DNA from: Cudoniella acicularis
Lineage: Eukaryota; Ascomycota; Leotiomycetes; Helotiales; Helotiaceae
Reading direction: 5' to 3'
Length of the DNA stretch: 19,686 bases
NCBI GenBank assembly: GCA_013054445.1
Contig: JAAMPI010001107.1
Location: 1-19,686 of the forward strand
Shown piece by piece: positions 1-9,841 of this stretch (its first letter is position 1; the number at the start of each line of letters is the position of its first letter). The translations under genes were made by a program, and so were the position numbers. The notes beneath the pieces are model-generated. The model was not told where the DNA came from. It saw only the letters and a program-made list of their open reading frames with translations, and did no database searches.

Positions 1-1048
1 ACAAAATGGGGGAGGTGGCGTCACGCAAGGTGTGGCTAAGATAGAGCAGAAAATCGAATGACTAGAGGCCGAATGGACTGCGCGCGTGAAGGAGAAGGAT
101 GAAGAAATTCGCGCCAAAGTCCAGATACTCGCGGATCCTATGCTCCAGAGGCTCCACTATGAGGACAGAGAGAGATACATGCCACCGGATGATGAACTTA
201 TCAAAAGTTATAACAGTCTTAGACAACAGATTGAGCAGATCTCTAGCGTGTTTTCCAAAAATCGGTCGACAGAACTGCCAAAGCTTGAGGAAACCAAGGA
301 AGGTTTAGCCAGAGAATTCCTAAGTGAATACCAGATGGAACTTCCGTCAGTGCAAATTGACTATCGCACAAGAGCTATGCTATTTTGGTTGATTAAAGGC
401 TCGATTTTTGAACGACCTTATTTTGGCTTGGAGGAGTATGATACCCACTAGCTTGGATGTGGGACAATTGAAAATTCCTTGTTGCAATGGAGGATAGCCT
501 GAACTCTTTGGAGAACCAAAGTGAAGAATACTTGATAAACTGAACGTTACTTTGCTAATGTTTTTGCAATAGATCACAAAGAATTTATTTATGAATGGCG
601 CCGTCGAAGTATGCGATGTGCCGGTTGGCTCTTGGCCGAAAAGGACAGGATCCTTTTAGAAAGTTCTAAAATCGCAGAGGTGGCTAGGAACATTAAGGAC
701 TTTCTCACGCCATTTATGACTACCAACAACAATGCACTTGATGATCTATTGTTAACCCTGTGTGAAACAGCTTTAAAATTGGCATGGACATTACGAAGGA
801 ATCGGGACTTCAACTATTATATTTATTATCCTGAAGAGAATGCGATCCTAGACGAGCATTTCTGTGAAGCGAAAGGTTGGAATGGAGACCGCAAGCATGG
901 GAAAGGAGTTGAGCATACCGTGGGGCCCGAGACTAGGACTGCTCTCGCGCTCACGGGCGTACTGGTCAGTCAGAATATAGATAACGTAGTGCAAATGCCT
1001 CTGTGCACGGCTACTGTTATTCTTCAAGAGCCAGAATCTGACCTCTGA
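1..1048 (+). pseudogene. Coiled-coil protein family, copy A (3' part, disrupted)
   Basis: I do not recognise a named family, but this is a relative of the genes at 13452-15125 and 15651-17302. The gene runs in from the left edge. Shared landmarks are a charged coiled coil (about 35-120), an IEQIS block like QIQRI in copy B, an LF.L...RPYFGL block (about 380-430), and an EWR..S.RCA.WL block (593-634). The end, with VLVSQ and ATVIL, matches GALVKY and AHVVVY of copy B. An in-frame TGA at 59-61 interrupts the coiled coil; it fits a CGA to TGA change. Stops at 449-451 and 500-502 disappear if introns at 436-497 (GTATGA...TAG) and 521-572 (GTGAAG...TAG) are removed. That leaves a 23-nt exon and keeps the frame to the TGA at 1046-1048. 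The alternative is further frame damage. No catalytic motif is visible. Confidence 0.6.
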
Positions 1049-1227
1049 TCTTGTTTTGCTATTATTTCATGGGGAATATCTGAGGGCCGGATCGCCCAAC
1101 GGTCTCTGGACATTCAAATGAAGCACTCGCACGAGTAGCTCTCTTAAACGAAGAAGCAATGGGGACGAACTCGCAAACGGAAAGGTACACACAGGTGCAG
1201 ATGCCGAGGAGACGACTTGAGGGGAAG

Positions 1228-1388
1228 GACGCGAGGAGAAACATCTACTAAAGGAGACGCACTCACAGAAGGAAATGTACTCACAAACGGAGGCCTACTC
1301 CCAAAATGAGAAGCAATCATGGGGAGAGTAGTACTCTCGCGAGGGAGAAGACGCGACGAAAAACATCCACAAAATGATACGCACTCGT
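1228..1388. repeat. Degenerate direct repeat, about 122-bp period
   Basis: The block starting GACGCGAGGAGAAACATC at 1228 recurs as GACGCGACGAAAAACATC at 1350. Similarity continues to ACGCACTC at about 1265 and 1387. Shorter related motifs, such as ACTCRCAAACGGA near 1169 and 1280, suggest an old decayed tandem array. Confidence 0.45.
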
Positions 1389-1440
1389 CAAAGAATACGC
1401 AATCACGAATAAAATTATGTTCAAGATTCAAGACTACGAG

Positions 1441-1465
1441 AAAGCCACAGCCTCTAGGTGGCTTT
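1441..1465. repeat. Small perfect hairpin
   Basis: Arms AAAGCCAC (1441-1448) and GTGGCTTT (1458-1465) are perfectly complementary around a 9-nt loop. No gene ends directly here, so it is not assigned as a terminator. Confidence 0.4.
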
Positions 1466-1810
1466 TAAACCCAAAAACGATCGACACGATTGAAAATACT
1501 CCAGTAAGGAGAGAAACTCGCAAAGAGAGAAATATCTAATCGATATGTACACAATAGCTAAATAGATGAATTGCTACTGTCGTGTTTGTATCTCACAATT
1601 TGACGTTTGAATGTGACTCTCTAGAGGGGTTGGGTCGGCTCATGATACCGTCGCGGGTGAAATGTCCCGATTGGTGGTCCCGCAACGGAGCAACACGACG
1701 AATGAAGATAAGATGAGGGAACAACAAAAATAATTAAATAAGAAAAGCTTTAGAGTTCTTTCTATTTTCAATTATTTTATCAATTCCTCTTTTTTTCTAA
1801 TAACAAAAAG

Positions 1811-1844
1811 ACGATCAAGATGGCGACCTCGCCATCTTGATCGT
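1811..1844. repeat. Perfect 34-nt inverted repeat at a truncation boundary
   Basis: The left arm ACGATCAAGATGGCGA (1811-1826) and right arm TCGCCATCTTGATCGT (1829-1844) are exact reverse complements separated by CC. The repeat lies between the AT-rich stretch and the first recognisable codons of the truncated monooxygenase. This is what a fold-back rearrangement or the end of an inserted element would leave, though the origin is inference. Confidence 0.85.
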
Positions 1845-2576
1845 GCAGATACATTCGGATACGTCAAAGAAATTCGTGCGGCGGTAGCAGCAGAGGGGCG
1901 CGATCCTCAGCACATCAAAATATTCCCACAAATGTGCCCAATTATTGGCAGAACTCTTGAAGAAGCTCAAGCCAAGTACAATAAGTTCAAAGCTCAAGTT
2001 GATGTTGAGGCTGGTATGGCTAAACTTGGACAATACTTGGATGTCGATCTGAGCATACTGCCGCCGGATGAGCCTTTCGACATCAGTTCGGTAGGGAAAT
2101 CCGAAAGCTCAATTCACACCATGATCAATATGCTCAAGCGGTGTGAGGGTGAAGGCATAACACCAAGACAGCTCGGCGAGAAGATGGCTTTCTGTGGCTT
2201 CGGACCAATGCCCGTCGGAACACCTGAAATGGTGGCAGACGTGATGGAGGACTGGGCGAACAATGGCGACGTCGATGGTTTCAATCTTGCATGTGAGTAA
2301 CTTCCCGCTGATCTTATTGCTGCGGCTGCTGACAGAGTAGACGTTTCTAACCCCGAGTCCTACGAGGACATTGTTGAACTTCTCGTACCTGTGTTACAGG
2401 AGCGCGGTTTAATGTGGAAAGACTATGCAGTGCCAGGTGGAACATACTGGGAAAATATGCTGAGAACACTTGGTCAAAAGGTTCCACCACCTGGACATCC
2501 ATCAACCAAATTCCGTTACGATGTCCTGAAGGAGAAGTACGCGGACGCGAATGGTGACATCACCATCAACAAGTAA
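1845..2576 (+). pseudogene. Truncated luciferase-like FMN monooxygenase (NtaA/SnaA/DszA type), C-terminal part
   Basis: The frame starting about GADTFGY at 1845 reads VKEIRAAVAAEGRDPQHIK, then IGRTLEEAQAKY, EGITPRQLGEKMAF, PVGTPEMVADVMEDW and DVDGFNLA. I recall these as typical of the C-terminal half of flavin-dependent NtaA-type monooxygenases, which act on organosulfur or aminopolycarboxylate compounds. A 48-bp intron at 2293-2340 (GTGAGT...TAG) restores the codon for Y and continues VSNPESYEDIVELL to the TAA at 2574-2576. About 228 codons remain of a family usually near 450-480 residues, so the N-terminal half that binds much of the flavin is gone. No in-frame ATG precedes the conserved block; the first is at 1932, inside it. 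The intron and remaining frame are undamaged, which suggests recent truncation. Confidence 0.75.
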
Positions 2577-4459
2577 GAACCTACGCAGCAGTAGAGCAGA
2601 TTATTCCCGCTGCAAATGGCTTGACGGTGAGTGAGCAACCAGCAGTGGCTAAGGTTTCAGTGTGATCGAGAAGGCATTGTCATGTCCAGTCCTCGAGGTG
2701 TACATAGGCGATCATTTATAGCATATGATTCTCCATCAGCCACTTGGTTCTAATCTTGAAGAAAGCTGTGGAGCGTCTGAACACGCGTTCCTAAGCATTG
2801 GTACATCCAAAGCCGTGTTGATCGTTTTCCGTCTTCCGCCATAGCAGCAAGGACAACACAGCTTAGGTGAAGACAAATGACCGGTTCTAAGGCCCAATTA
2901 CCAGCATTCGCCTCACTAGAGACGAAACAGAATCTGCAATTATCCGAAACCATAATCTCTGCGGTCTTCGATCCAAGTCCCTCACGCCGTATGTCTTGTT
3001 CGTGTATCCGTTCGCAAAAAACTGAGTGTTTTTCGATTACAAAGGGCAGGCCAAGAGCTTCATAAGCAGGTGTTTGAATTCCTCTAGCATGACCAGTCAG
3101 TCAGTATATGGATACTTGGGGCAGCCAACCTGTGCTAGACGTGAAGCTCGAAGAGGGAAGAAGCAACTTACTGTTTTCTATGTGCATGGGCGTGATGCGC
3201 TAAATATCAGGTGAACTTCCATATTTAAAAGCCTATCTATCATAGACGCGGTTTTATGTGCTACCGAGAACTGTTGTCCGTCTCTCGAGTGATACTGTGT
3301 TTGCTGTCGAGTCGATTGAAGTTCGGGTTGCAATTCGCGTTGAAGTTTGGAGTCCAAGTCTACTTGGTGCCTTGTTGCCTGAGGCTTCACTCTGTGTGAC
3401 AACCTCAACCTCATCATCGCTTTCCTTTATTTCTTAAATCTATATTTAGGATTAAAATACATGTGTTCGCTTAAATACCAGGAAGCCCTCAATTAATCTG
3501 GTTCTAGAAGCCCATTTCATACATCTTTTCAAATATTTTCGCGTAAGATCTTACATATACAACCTCCTCAGAGTCATGGCCTGACGCTCAGAATGTGCCA
3601 GGCTACCAGCGGAAGCAAAAATAGATTCTCTCACGTTTCAAATATATAATGAGTCTCAGTGGGCGCTCATAGTTCTGAGAACTTCCAATCTTCCCAAAAA
3701 CTCGTGGAGTCAGGGCTTGCTATCGCCATCCCTGAATTATCGTCGAAGACGGGATGACGAGGGAATCATTTGAGCTTTCGGCACGTTATTTCATTGCCGG
3801 CCTGGATATTACCATAATTCGCCAACGTGGCGATGGAGGACAAAATCTTTGTGAAATTGTGGGGTGCATCATTTATCTATTTACCCCACGGTTCAGCATT
3901 GGGGTTTCTTACGGCTAAATCTGGGGTCTGGAGAATCCGTCGGCTCGGCGGGAGCAACAACACAAAAGCTGGGGTTGAAGCTTGAGCCCCATGATCTTAT
4001 GGCCCGGTGTTTTTGTTGTTCCGTTATTTAAATGAATTGGAAGTTCTTTGCGGATGGAAACGTACCGCCTTACCGACCTCCCATATTGCAAGTAGCGAGA
4101 GAAAATAGCCAAGTGAGCCGAATAGATTAATGTCAGAGTGACATGGCCCAGAAGAGCAAGGTCAGAAGACATGTTCAATGTATTTTTCAACCTTGTCATT
4201 GGCTGCTTATGTTGACCTCCACTTTTGTTCTCCTGATTTCAGGTGGAAAATTGAAATTGTCACGAACAGGTCGTCGAAAACGTCATGCCAGCTTCCGTTG
4301 ACCAAGATCTGGACGAGCGTCCGATATTTGGCACTATAAGCCTGCATTGTGGGCCTTCCTTTTGGGTTTTATGCTTCTCTCAGTTTTTATATAAATACCA
4401 CTGTCACCCCGTCATTTTGAGCAAGACAGCATTTTACCCATCTCCTTCCGCCTGTAAAC
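2577..4459. other. Long gene-free stretch upstream of the AA9 gene
   Basis: I find no frame with recognisable domains, and short open frames here have no family resemblance. The last 600 bases probably hold the promoter of the AA9 gene. CTGGGG occurs at 3922-3927 and 3969-3974 and GTGGGG near 3860; these match the CreA carbon-catabolite consensus SYGGRG. GGCTAA at 3913-3918 matches the XlnR/Xyr1 consensus. All are short motifs that also occur by chance. Confidence 0.4.
4388..4397 (+). promoter_or_regulatory. TATA-like box for the AA9 gene
   Basis: TATATAAATA lies 63-72 bases before the ATG at 4460. It is followed by a pyrimidine-rich leader (CATCTCCTTCCGCC), an arrangement common in strongly regulated fungal secreted-enzyme genes. 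Confidence 0.5.
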
Positions 4460-5442
4460 ATGTTGTCCACTGTTACTATTCTTAGTCTTGTATCTGGGGC
4501 CGTTGCCCACGGTATAGCCCAAGCTATTATAGCAGATGGAGTCTTGTGAGTATTTCTAGAATCGAACGATTAGCATCTAGCTAACCTGTCTTCTAGTTAC
4601 AACGGCTACAACCCTTCCTTTCAATACGCCACACCCGCACCGGTCACAGTAGGATGGAAGACTCCCCAAGATCTGGGCAACACCTTCGTTCCCCCAGCCA
4701 GCTACGCCTCGGGCGATATAATTTGTCACCTCAGCGCCTCTAACGCCATGGCAGCTGCACCAGTGAAAGGTGGCTCGAAAATCGAATTCCAATGGACCCC
4801 CGTAAGCGCCCTATTTTGCATCCCTTCCCCTTCCCCTTCCCTTTCAGGTCCTTATTCCCAGAGGGCATTTCATTCTCCCGGATTCTCCCCGCTCCATAAA
4901 CTTTAAAAAGTAGTGCTAATTTGTTGAAGTGGCCAGTAACACATAAAGGTCCCGTCATTGAGTACCTAGCGAACTGCAATGGCCCTTGCGAGACAGCCGA
5001 CAAGACAAAACTCCAATGGTTCAAGATCAGCGAAGTCGGATTTCTCGATAAGAGCTTGAAGAATGGATACTGGGCAAGCGATCAACTAATCGCGAACAAC
5101 AACAGCTGGACAACCATCATCCCTCCCACGATCGCATCAGGCAACTACGTGCTACGACATGAAATTATTGCTCTTCACGCTGCTGGCAATGCAAATGGAG
5201 CACAGAACTATCCTTTCTGCTTCAACCTCGCTATCACAAGTTCCGGCACCGATAAACCGGCTGGTGTTCTCGGCACGACTTTCTACAAGGCTACCGATCC
5301 CGGAATTCTGTTCGATCTTTATGGTTCTTGGACTTCTTATACCATTCCGGGGCCACCGAAGTATACGGGTGGTGTTGAGATTTCGCAGACGCTGCCGCCG
5401 AAGGCTACTGCGACTGCTACGGGGATTTATACGCAATTTTAG
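4460..5442 (+). CDS. AA9 lytic polysaccharide monooxygenase (former GH61)
   Basis: Secreted copper enzyme that oxidatively cleaves cellulose or related glucans. Exons 4460-4545, 4597-4801 and 4930-5442 give 267 residues. The introns are 51 bp (GTGAGT...TAG) and 128 bp (GTAAGC...AAG, containing a CCCTTCCCC run). Residues 1-16 are a signal peptide ([16 protein letters not shown]), and cleavage leaves His17 as the mature N-terminus, the first copper ligand. His102 in WPVTHKGPV is the second histidine-brace ligand, near mature position 86 as in known AA9 enzymes. HEIIALH and [10 protein letters not shown] carry the conserved Gln189 and axial Tyr191. LANCNGPC supplies paired cysteines. The catalytic domain stands alone, with no C-terminal CBM1. 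I see no disruption, so the enzyme is probably active. Substrate preference and regioselectivity cannot be read from this. Confidence 0.93.
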
Positions 5443-6859
5443 GCGGAGGAAGTGTGGGATATTGTTTAGATAGCAGACGGTTACTTTTTATGTTGGATGT
5501 ACGGGAGTGACAACTTAGCTAGAGAGGGAAACCTATTATTCGTCGGCTTTCCTCACCTATCTATTTGGGCCGACTCGCTAGCTCGGCTAGGCGGCTCGAA
5601 CAGAGTGCGAAAAAGTCGCCGAGTATTGTATATATTTTATTCTACGACGCTCTAATCAGACATTTTTATTAAAAGAAAGTAGCAAAAATTCCAGCCCCAC
5701 CTGGAGGGGCCTGGCGGTGCAACGACTTAACGCTCGGTGCCATACCCATCCAGTGAGACCATATAAAACCAGGCATAGATAGTCGTGTAATCTATTAACC
5801 CCCCGAACGGGATATACTGATTTTCCGATAATCGTACTTGTCACCATATAGGGCTTTCGGATTCGCAAAGACACTATTTGAAGCCCAGTTGTGGTTCTGG
5901 AGGAAGAAAGAAGAAGAAGAAGGTCATAAGTTTGAATTCATTTGAGGAAATCCGAAAGCTGCACGCTTTGGGGTCCAGTTGTGTCACTGGATGACAGTTT
6001 TGGGTCATGTCCGGACCAAACATGCATATGCGGTGTTGAAATTGTTAGTGTAGGAGAGGGATGTATACCACTAGGCCATACATGTTTTTATTGAGAGAAA
6101 TATGCTTATTTCGATATACAAGGGCTCTTTCGTAGCCCGACAGTTATGCGGATAAGATTATCAGGCGACGTAGGAACTTCTAGAATCTACTTTGAAGTGT
6201 ACTTCAAGTGAAGTGTTCCTTTGGTCGATTCGGCGAATTATGGGTCGTGATACGGCGTAATAGAAATTAATCGTTACAAAGGTGACAAATAGAGTTCCTT
6301 ATATTGCCCCCAAAAATGCCGCTAATTCTAAATGCCCTGTTTGTTTTGTAAAATTGAACATTTGAAGCTATTTTAACATTACTAAATAGAATTTCTTCGC
6401 AGCAAGCTTTAATTTTTTAATGGCAAGTGCTAAGGCGAATCCGAGTCCGAATCTGCTACAAAAAGAATCCCGCTCTCTATCAAGCCAGGAGTGTATATTT
6501 TCTCAGGTATATTCGAACTAAAGGTTAAGCCCTCAAACAAACTGGAAAACCTCATCTTATCTTCTTCACTTTCTGTGAAGATGCCGAGTCAGCACGGAAT
6601 TTCCAGCAGAAGCAACAGATGATGGGCGTCGTGGAAACGTTTAGAACGTACGAGTCATGAATATTGATCCTATTCAATGAAAGAGTGTTATCGGTTGAGA
6701 TTGCGTTGTCAGTTGACGGACTGTTGTCAATAGAGATAAACAATTGCGTAATTGATGCGCAAATTTGTATTTATTCTGGTCTTAACTGCTAATTCTGAAG
6801 TTTGAAGTTGTAACTTCTTGATTTTAGCTTTATGAAAAATGTTGATCATACCGCTGTCT
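5443..6859. other. Gene-free stretch between the AA9 and isochorismatase-like genes
   Basis: No gene recognised. About 5656-5874 reads on the minus strand as an ORF ending GLTGWVWHRALSRC..., with a C-rich CCCCACCTGGAGGGG patch at 5696-5710; it looks like part of a dispersed repeat, but I cannot confirm it. GAAGAAAGAAGAAGAAGAAG near 5902-5921 is a purine microsatellite. Overlapping small palindromes lie at 6192-6214 (TTGAAGTGTACTTCAA and ACTTCAAGTGAAGT). The rest is AT-rich without structure I can name. Confidence 0.4.
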
Positions 6860-7601
6860 TCACTCCCCTGATTCAAGTCCCAGGACAGTCATCAGCTTAT
6901 CCAAACTTGTAACCTTGCAATAGCTCTCTAACATCCCCATCGCAGCAGCATGCGTGTCCTCAGCACTTAAAAGCTCGCCTTTTCCATCGCTTTTCCATGC
7001 CTTTAACTCATAGCTAGCGCAGGCATCACCAACAACCACCATGTCAAACCCCAAATCTACGCCGTGCCTCACAGTGCTATTGATACACTGCGCACTGTCC
7101 ATTCCAACAACTACCACTTTTCCTTCTTTCCACCCTCCAGATGACTCCACATACTTCGTCAACGCCTCTTCCAAGCCGGTACCAACGAAAGCACCTCCAG
7201 TGTGTTTCACAAATCGGTTTTCACTCTCAAGTGGCATCGCACAGGCATGAAATGCGAATGCTTCTGGGTGAGTTGCGGAGATAATGTTTGTTGGATCCGC
7301 GATATCATCGTGCTGCACATGCAGTATTGGCCAAGCTTTGGATCGCCAAGTTAAGAGGAGAGACGTTACATTTTCGACGAGAGAAGGTGTGGAGCGAGAT
7401 CCCCATTCGGGAGGGCCGGAAACCCTAATGGTCAACATCTCGGAGTTAGTATACCTCATCTGAAAAAATTCAGGAGTATATGCATGTCTCTAGACTCTTG
7501 AATCAAGTATGAAAGGGAACTCTGCGCCGAGAAGTTGAGACTTACATGCCCTGTTGGAGATCGATCAGGAGGAGAACCGGTGGGGGCAGCTCGGATGACA
7601 T
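6860..7601 (-). CDS. Isochorismatase-like cysteine hydrolase
   Basis: Exons 7601-7546 and 7454-6860 (minus strand) encode 216 residues around a 91-bp intron. The donor is GTAAGT. The acceptor must be the GAG| at 7455, because the earlier CAG| at 7460 would give an immediate stop. The catalytic triad is visible: Asp14 in LLLIDLQQGM, Lys102 in NRFVKHTGG and Cys142 in VVVGMDSAQCINSTVR. The HVQHDD and VVVGDACAS blocks also fit. The fold is cytosolic and hydrolyses C-N or enol-ether bonds (nicotinamidase, isochorismatase and related activities); the true substrate is unknown. Length is normal for the family. The ATG at 7601 fits the usual short N-terminus before the Asp motif; an in-frame extension to 7772 is open but has no family support. 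Divergent from the methyltransferase gene. Confidence 0.88.
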
Positions 7602-8220
7602 GACTTTTGCTAAGCTCGTAGCCTCAAAATAGGAGAGTGAAATTAGACGAAGAAAGTGAACAGAAAAGGGGTCCAAGTGGTGGGAAAGAGGGGAGCGAAT
7701 CACGTGAAATGAGGGGTCGTGTTCCCGGGCCGGAGCAACTTCACGCCGGCCCGATTCGGTAATTCGCCCCACATTCGGGGACCTCCTTTTCCCTCAAACA
7801 ATCCCCATGTCGGAATTGACCCCCCTTTCAGACACGAAAAAATGCAGTCAAAACCATCTGCAGTCATGCTTCTTGATATCTCACAAACGGGAGGGGCCGG
7901 CGGCAATCTCTCAGCCAAGGTTTCCATGTTTCTGCCACGCACATCTAGTAATACACGGCTTTTATACATGACCGAGTGCCCATTTATTGGTGTGTTGTAC
8001 CTGCTGGATCCCGGCCGATGCATCATGCACACGCTTTCACACCTTTCTCCGCGTCGCGGGATAGCTTCCGCGAATGGGACGATGTTCCATTTATTTGAAG
8101 GATTCTCGATCGGCGCGATCGGTTTGTAAGATTATCTCTCGCGTTGATTGCGTGCCAGCTATCTTGAATAGCTTCTTCTTTTGTGCTTTATTCCTTGTAA
8201 CTTTGTTGATCATATTTTCA
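7602..8220. promoter_or_regulatory. Divergent intergenic promoter region
   Basis: Shared 5' region of the isochorismatase-like (minus) and methyltransferase (plus) genes. It holds an 8-bp palindrome TCACGTGA (7700-7707), an E-box of the Cbf1/Pho4/SREBP type about 100 bases from the minus-strand ATG. It also holds the inverted repeat GGGCCGG (7727-7733) / CCGGCCC (7746-7752) with a 12-nt spacer. An ATTGG (inverse CCAAT) lies near 7985. Function is inferred from position only. Confidence 0.4.
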
Positions 8221-9742
8221 ATGTCTTCACCACCGAGAGAAGTGCTTGCGGTTGATAACGGATCGGTGGAAAGCGTAGAGGTGAATAAGGTGCCTGTTGT
8301 GACTGGCAAGGCTGAGGAGCCTGCAAAACTTTCCGTTTGTGTCCTACGTTGTGATACAAGCACTTTGATTCTGATTGTGAGAAGGTTGATCAGGATCAAA
8401 TTGAGGATGAACAAGAGGTCATAATGTCAGTGTTTCCACAGCTCAACTCTTTACATGGCTCTACAAATTTGCAATCTTGAGCTGAGAAAACATAGATCAG
8501 CGACGGCATCTGTGTCTTCGAGCCTGTATGAAAGCATCGAAGAGAATGGAAGGACCTACCATAAATATAAAGAGGGAAGTAAGTTTATCGCGTCTCTATC
8601 ATTGACAATTTGAGAAAGCTGATAAGGAATGACAGAATATTTCTTACCCAATGACGAGGTACGAGATTATGCAAGTTGATATCGGGTTCCTTTCTAACAT
8701 ATCTTCGAACTTTAGCTCGAGCAAAACAGACTTGGTTAGTCATCTCTTTTGACACAGTTGAACATAGAGGAATACTGACAAGCTCATAGATCTCCAGCAT
8801 CATCTGTGTAAATTGACACTCCACGGGAGGCTTCACCTCGCCCCCTTGAAAAACACAGATTTGAAGCACGCCCTTGACTTCGGAACTGGCACTGGAATTT
8901 GGGCGATCGAATTTGGTAACTCTGTCTCTTCCTTCCAAACAAAATCGAATTCAACTAACAAAATTCCTAAGCCGAGCGATACCCCGAATGCCAAGTAATA
9001 GGCAGTGATCTTTCTCCTATCCAACCCGAATTGTGCATCCCACCAGCCCATACCACAGAAAAGAAAAAAAAAAACTCTAACAATTTCTCCCAGCATCCCC
9101 GCCAACTTATCCTTCGAAGTCGACGACATCGAAGATGCATGGGTATACCCACATCCATTCACCTATATCCACGGTCGCCTCATGGCCTTCGCCCTGCGCA
9201 ACCCCCAAACCATCTTCCGCAAAGCCTTCGATGCCCTCTCTCCCGGCGGCTACTTCGAAATGCAAGACCTAGTCCCACCCTCGCGCTCCATAGACAATAC
9301 ATTCGAAGGCACCGCTCTCCAAAGATGCGCCATGCTCATGATCGAAGCCGGCTTGAAAGTCGGCATGGATATCACAGCACCGGCTCGATATAAAAGCATG
9401 ATGGAAGAAGTAGGATTTGTGGATGTGAAAGAGGTGATGTTTGAGTGGCCGATTGGGACGTGGGCAAAGAGTCAGTATCATAAGAGGATTGGGGCGTGGT
9501 TTATGAGGGATATAGAGATTGGGTTGGAGGGAATTATGATGGGGCTTCTTACGAGGGTGCTTGGGATGAGTAGGGAGGAGGTGGGGATTTTGAGTAGAGA
9601 TACGTTGAAGGAGATGAGGGATCCGAAAATTCATTGTTATCAGCCTTTGTGAGTTGTTTTTCTTACATTAATTCTCTGTTGCGCGGTGTGCTAATCGAAG
9701 TAAAATTGCAGTTCTGTTATCTATGGACGGAAACCAGAGTAG
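8221..9742 (+). CDS. LaeA-like SAM-dependent methyltransferase
   Basis: Class I methyltransferase of the fungal LaeA/UMTA-like group, many members of which act on small molecules or regulators in secondary metabolism. Proposed exons are 8221-8280, 8361-8425, 8496-8578, 8636-8658, 8716-8734, 8790-8915, 8972-9032, 9094-9648 and 9712-9742, giving 340 residues with all frames consistent. The SAM-binding motif I is LDFGTGTGIW (about 112-121), followed by QVIGSDLSPIQPEF, FEVDDIEDAW, YIHGRLMA and SPGGYFEMQD. The C-terminus HCYQPFSVIYGRKPE is typical. YHKYKEGKYFLPNDE and LDLQHHL are each rebuilt only by splicing very short exons. The first intron (8281-8360, GTGAAT...AAG) is uncertain: other donors at 8290 or 8296 also keep frame, or the N-terminus carries a one-base indel. 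From about 8496 on the model is firm. No neighbouring biosynthetic cluster is seen. Confidence 0.87.
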
Positions 9743-9841
9743 ACTTACTCCCTGAAATTAGAAAACCTCCTTTCGTCTAGTCGTTATTAATTCTCCTCAT
9801 TCAAACCCCTCAAGCTTGTCCCACAATGCTAAATGCCATGT

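Larger units (their letters stand above)
1062..1810. other. Gene-free stretch, repeat-bearing then AT-rich
   Basis: No convincing coding frame. The left half (about 1120-1430) is purine-rich and made of short degenerate repeats. The right end (about 1720-1810) is strongly AT-rich and stops exactly where the perfect inverted repeat begins. This could be the remains of an inserted element, but I see no transposase and no clear target-site duplication. Confidence 0.5.

Noticed and set aside
449..502. TAG and TGA stops in copy A taken as further nonsense mutations
   Set aside because: Both fall within, or out of frame after, a possible 62-bp intron 436-497 that yields a continuous frame, so they are not counted as lesions.
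2298..2300. TAA stop in the monooxygenase fragment
   Set aside because: It is within the 48-bp intron 2293-2340; splicing restores the family sequence.
3178..3417. Minus-strand open frame rich in Q and L
   Set aside because: No family resemblance, no start context or splice support; short internal DNA similarity explains the pattern.
5690..5830. Possible 5S rRNA or tRNA on the minus strand
   Set aside because: A few GGTTAATAG/GTTCGG-like strings are present, but no full set of internal promoter boxes or cloverleaf could be assembled.
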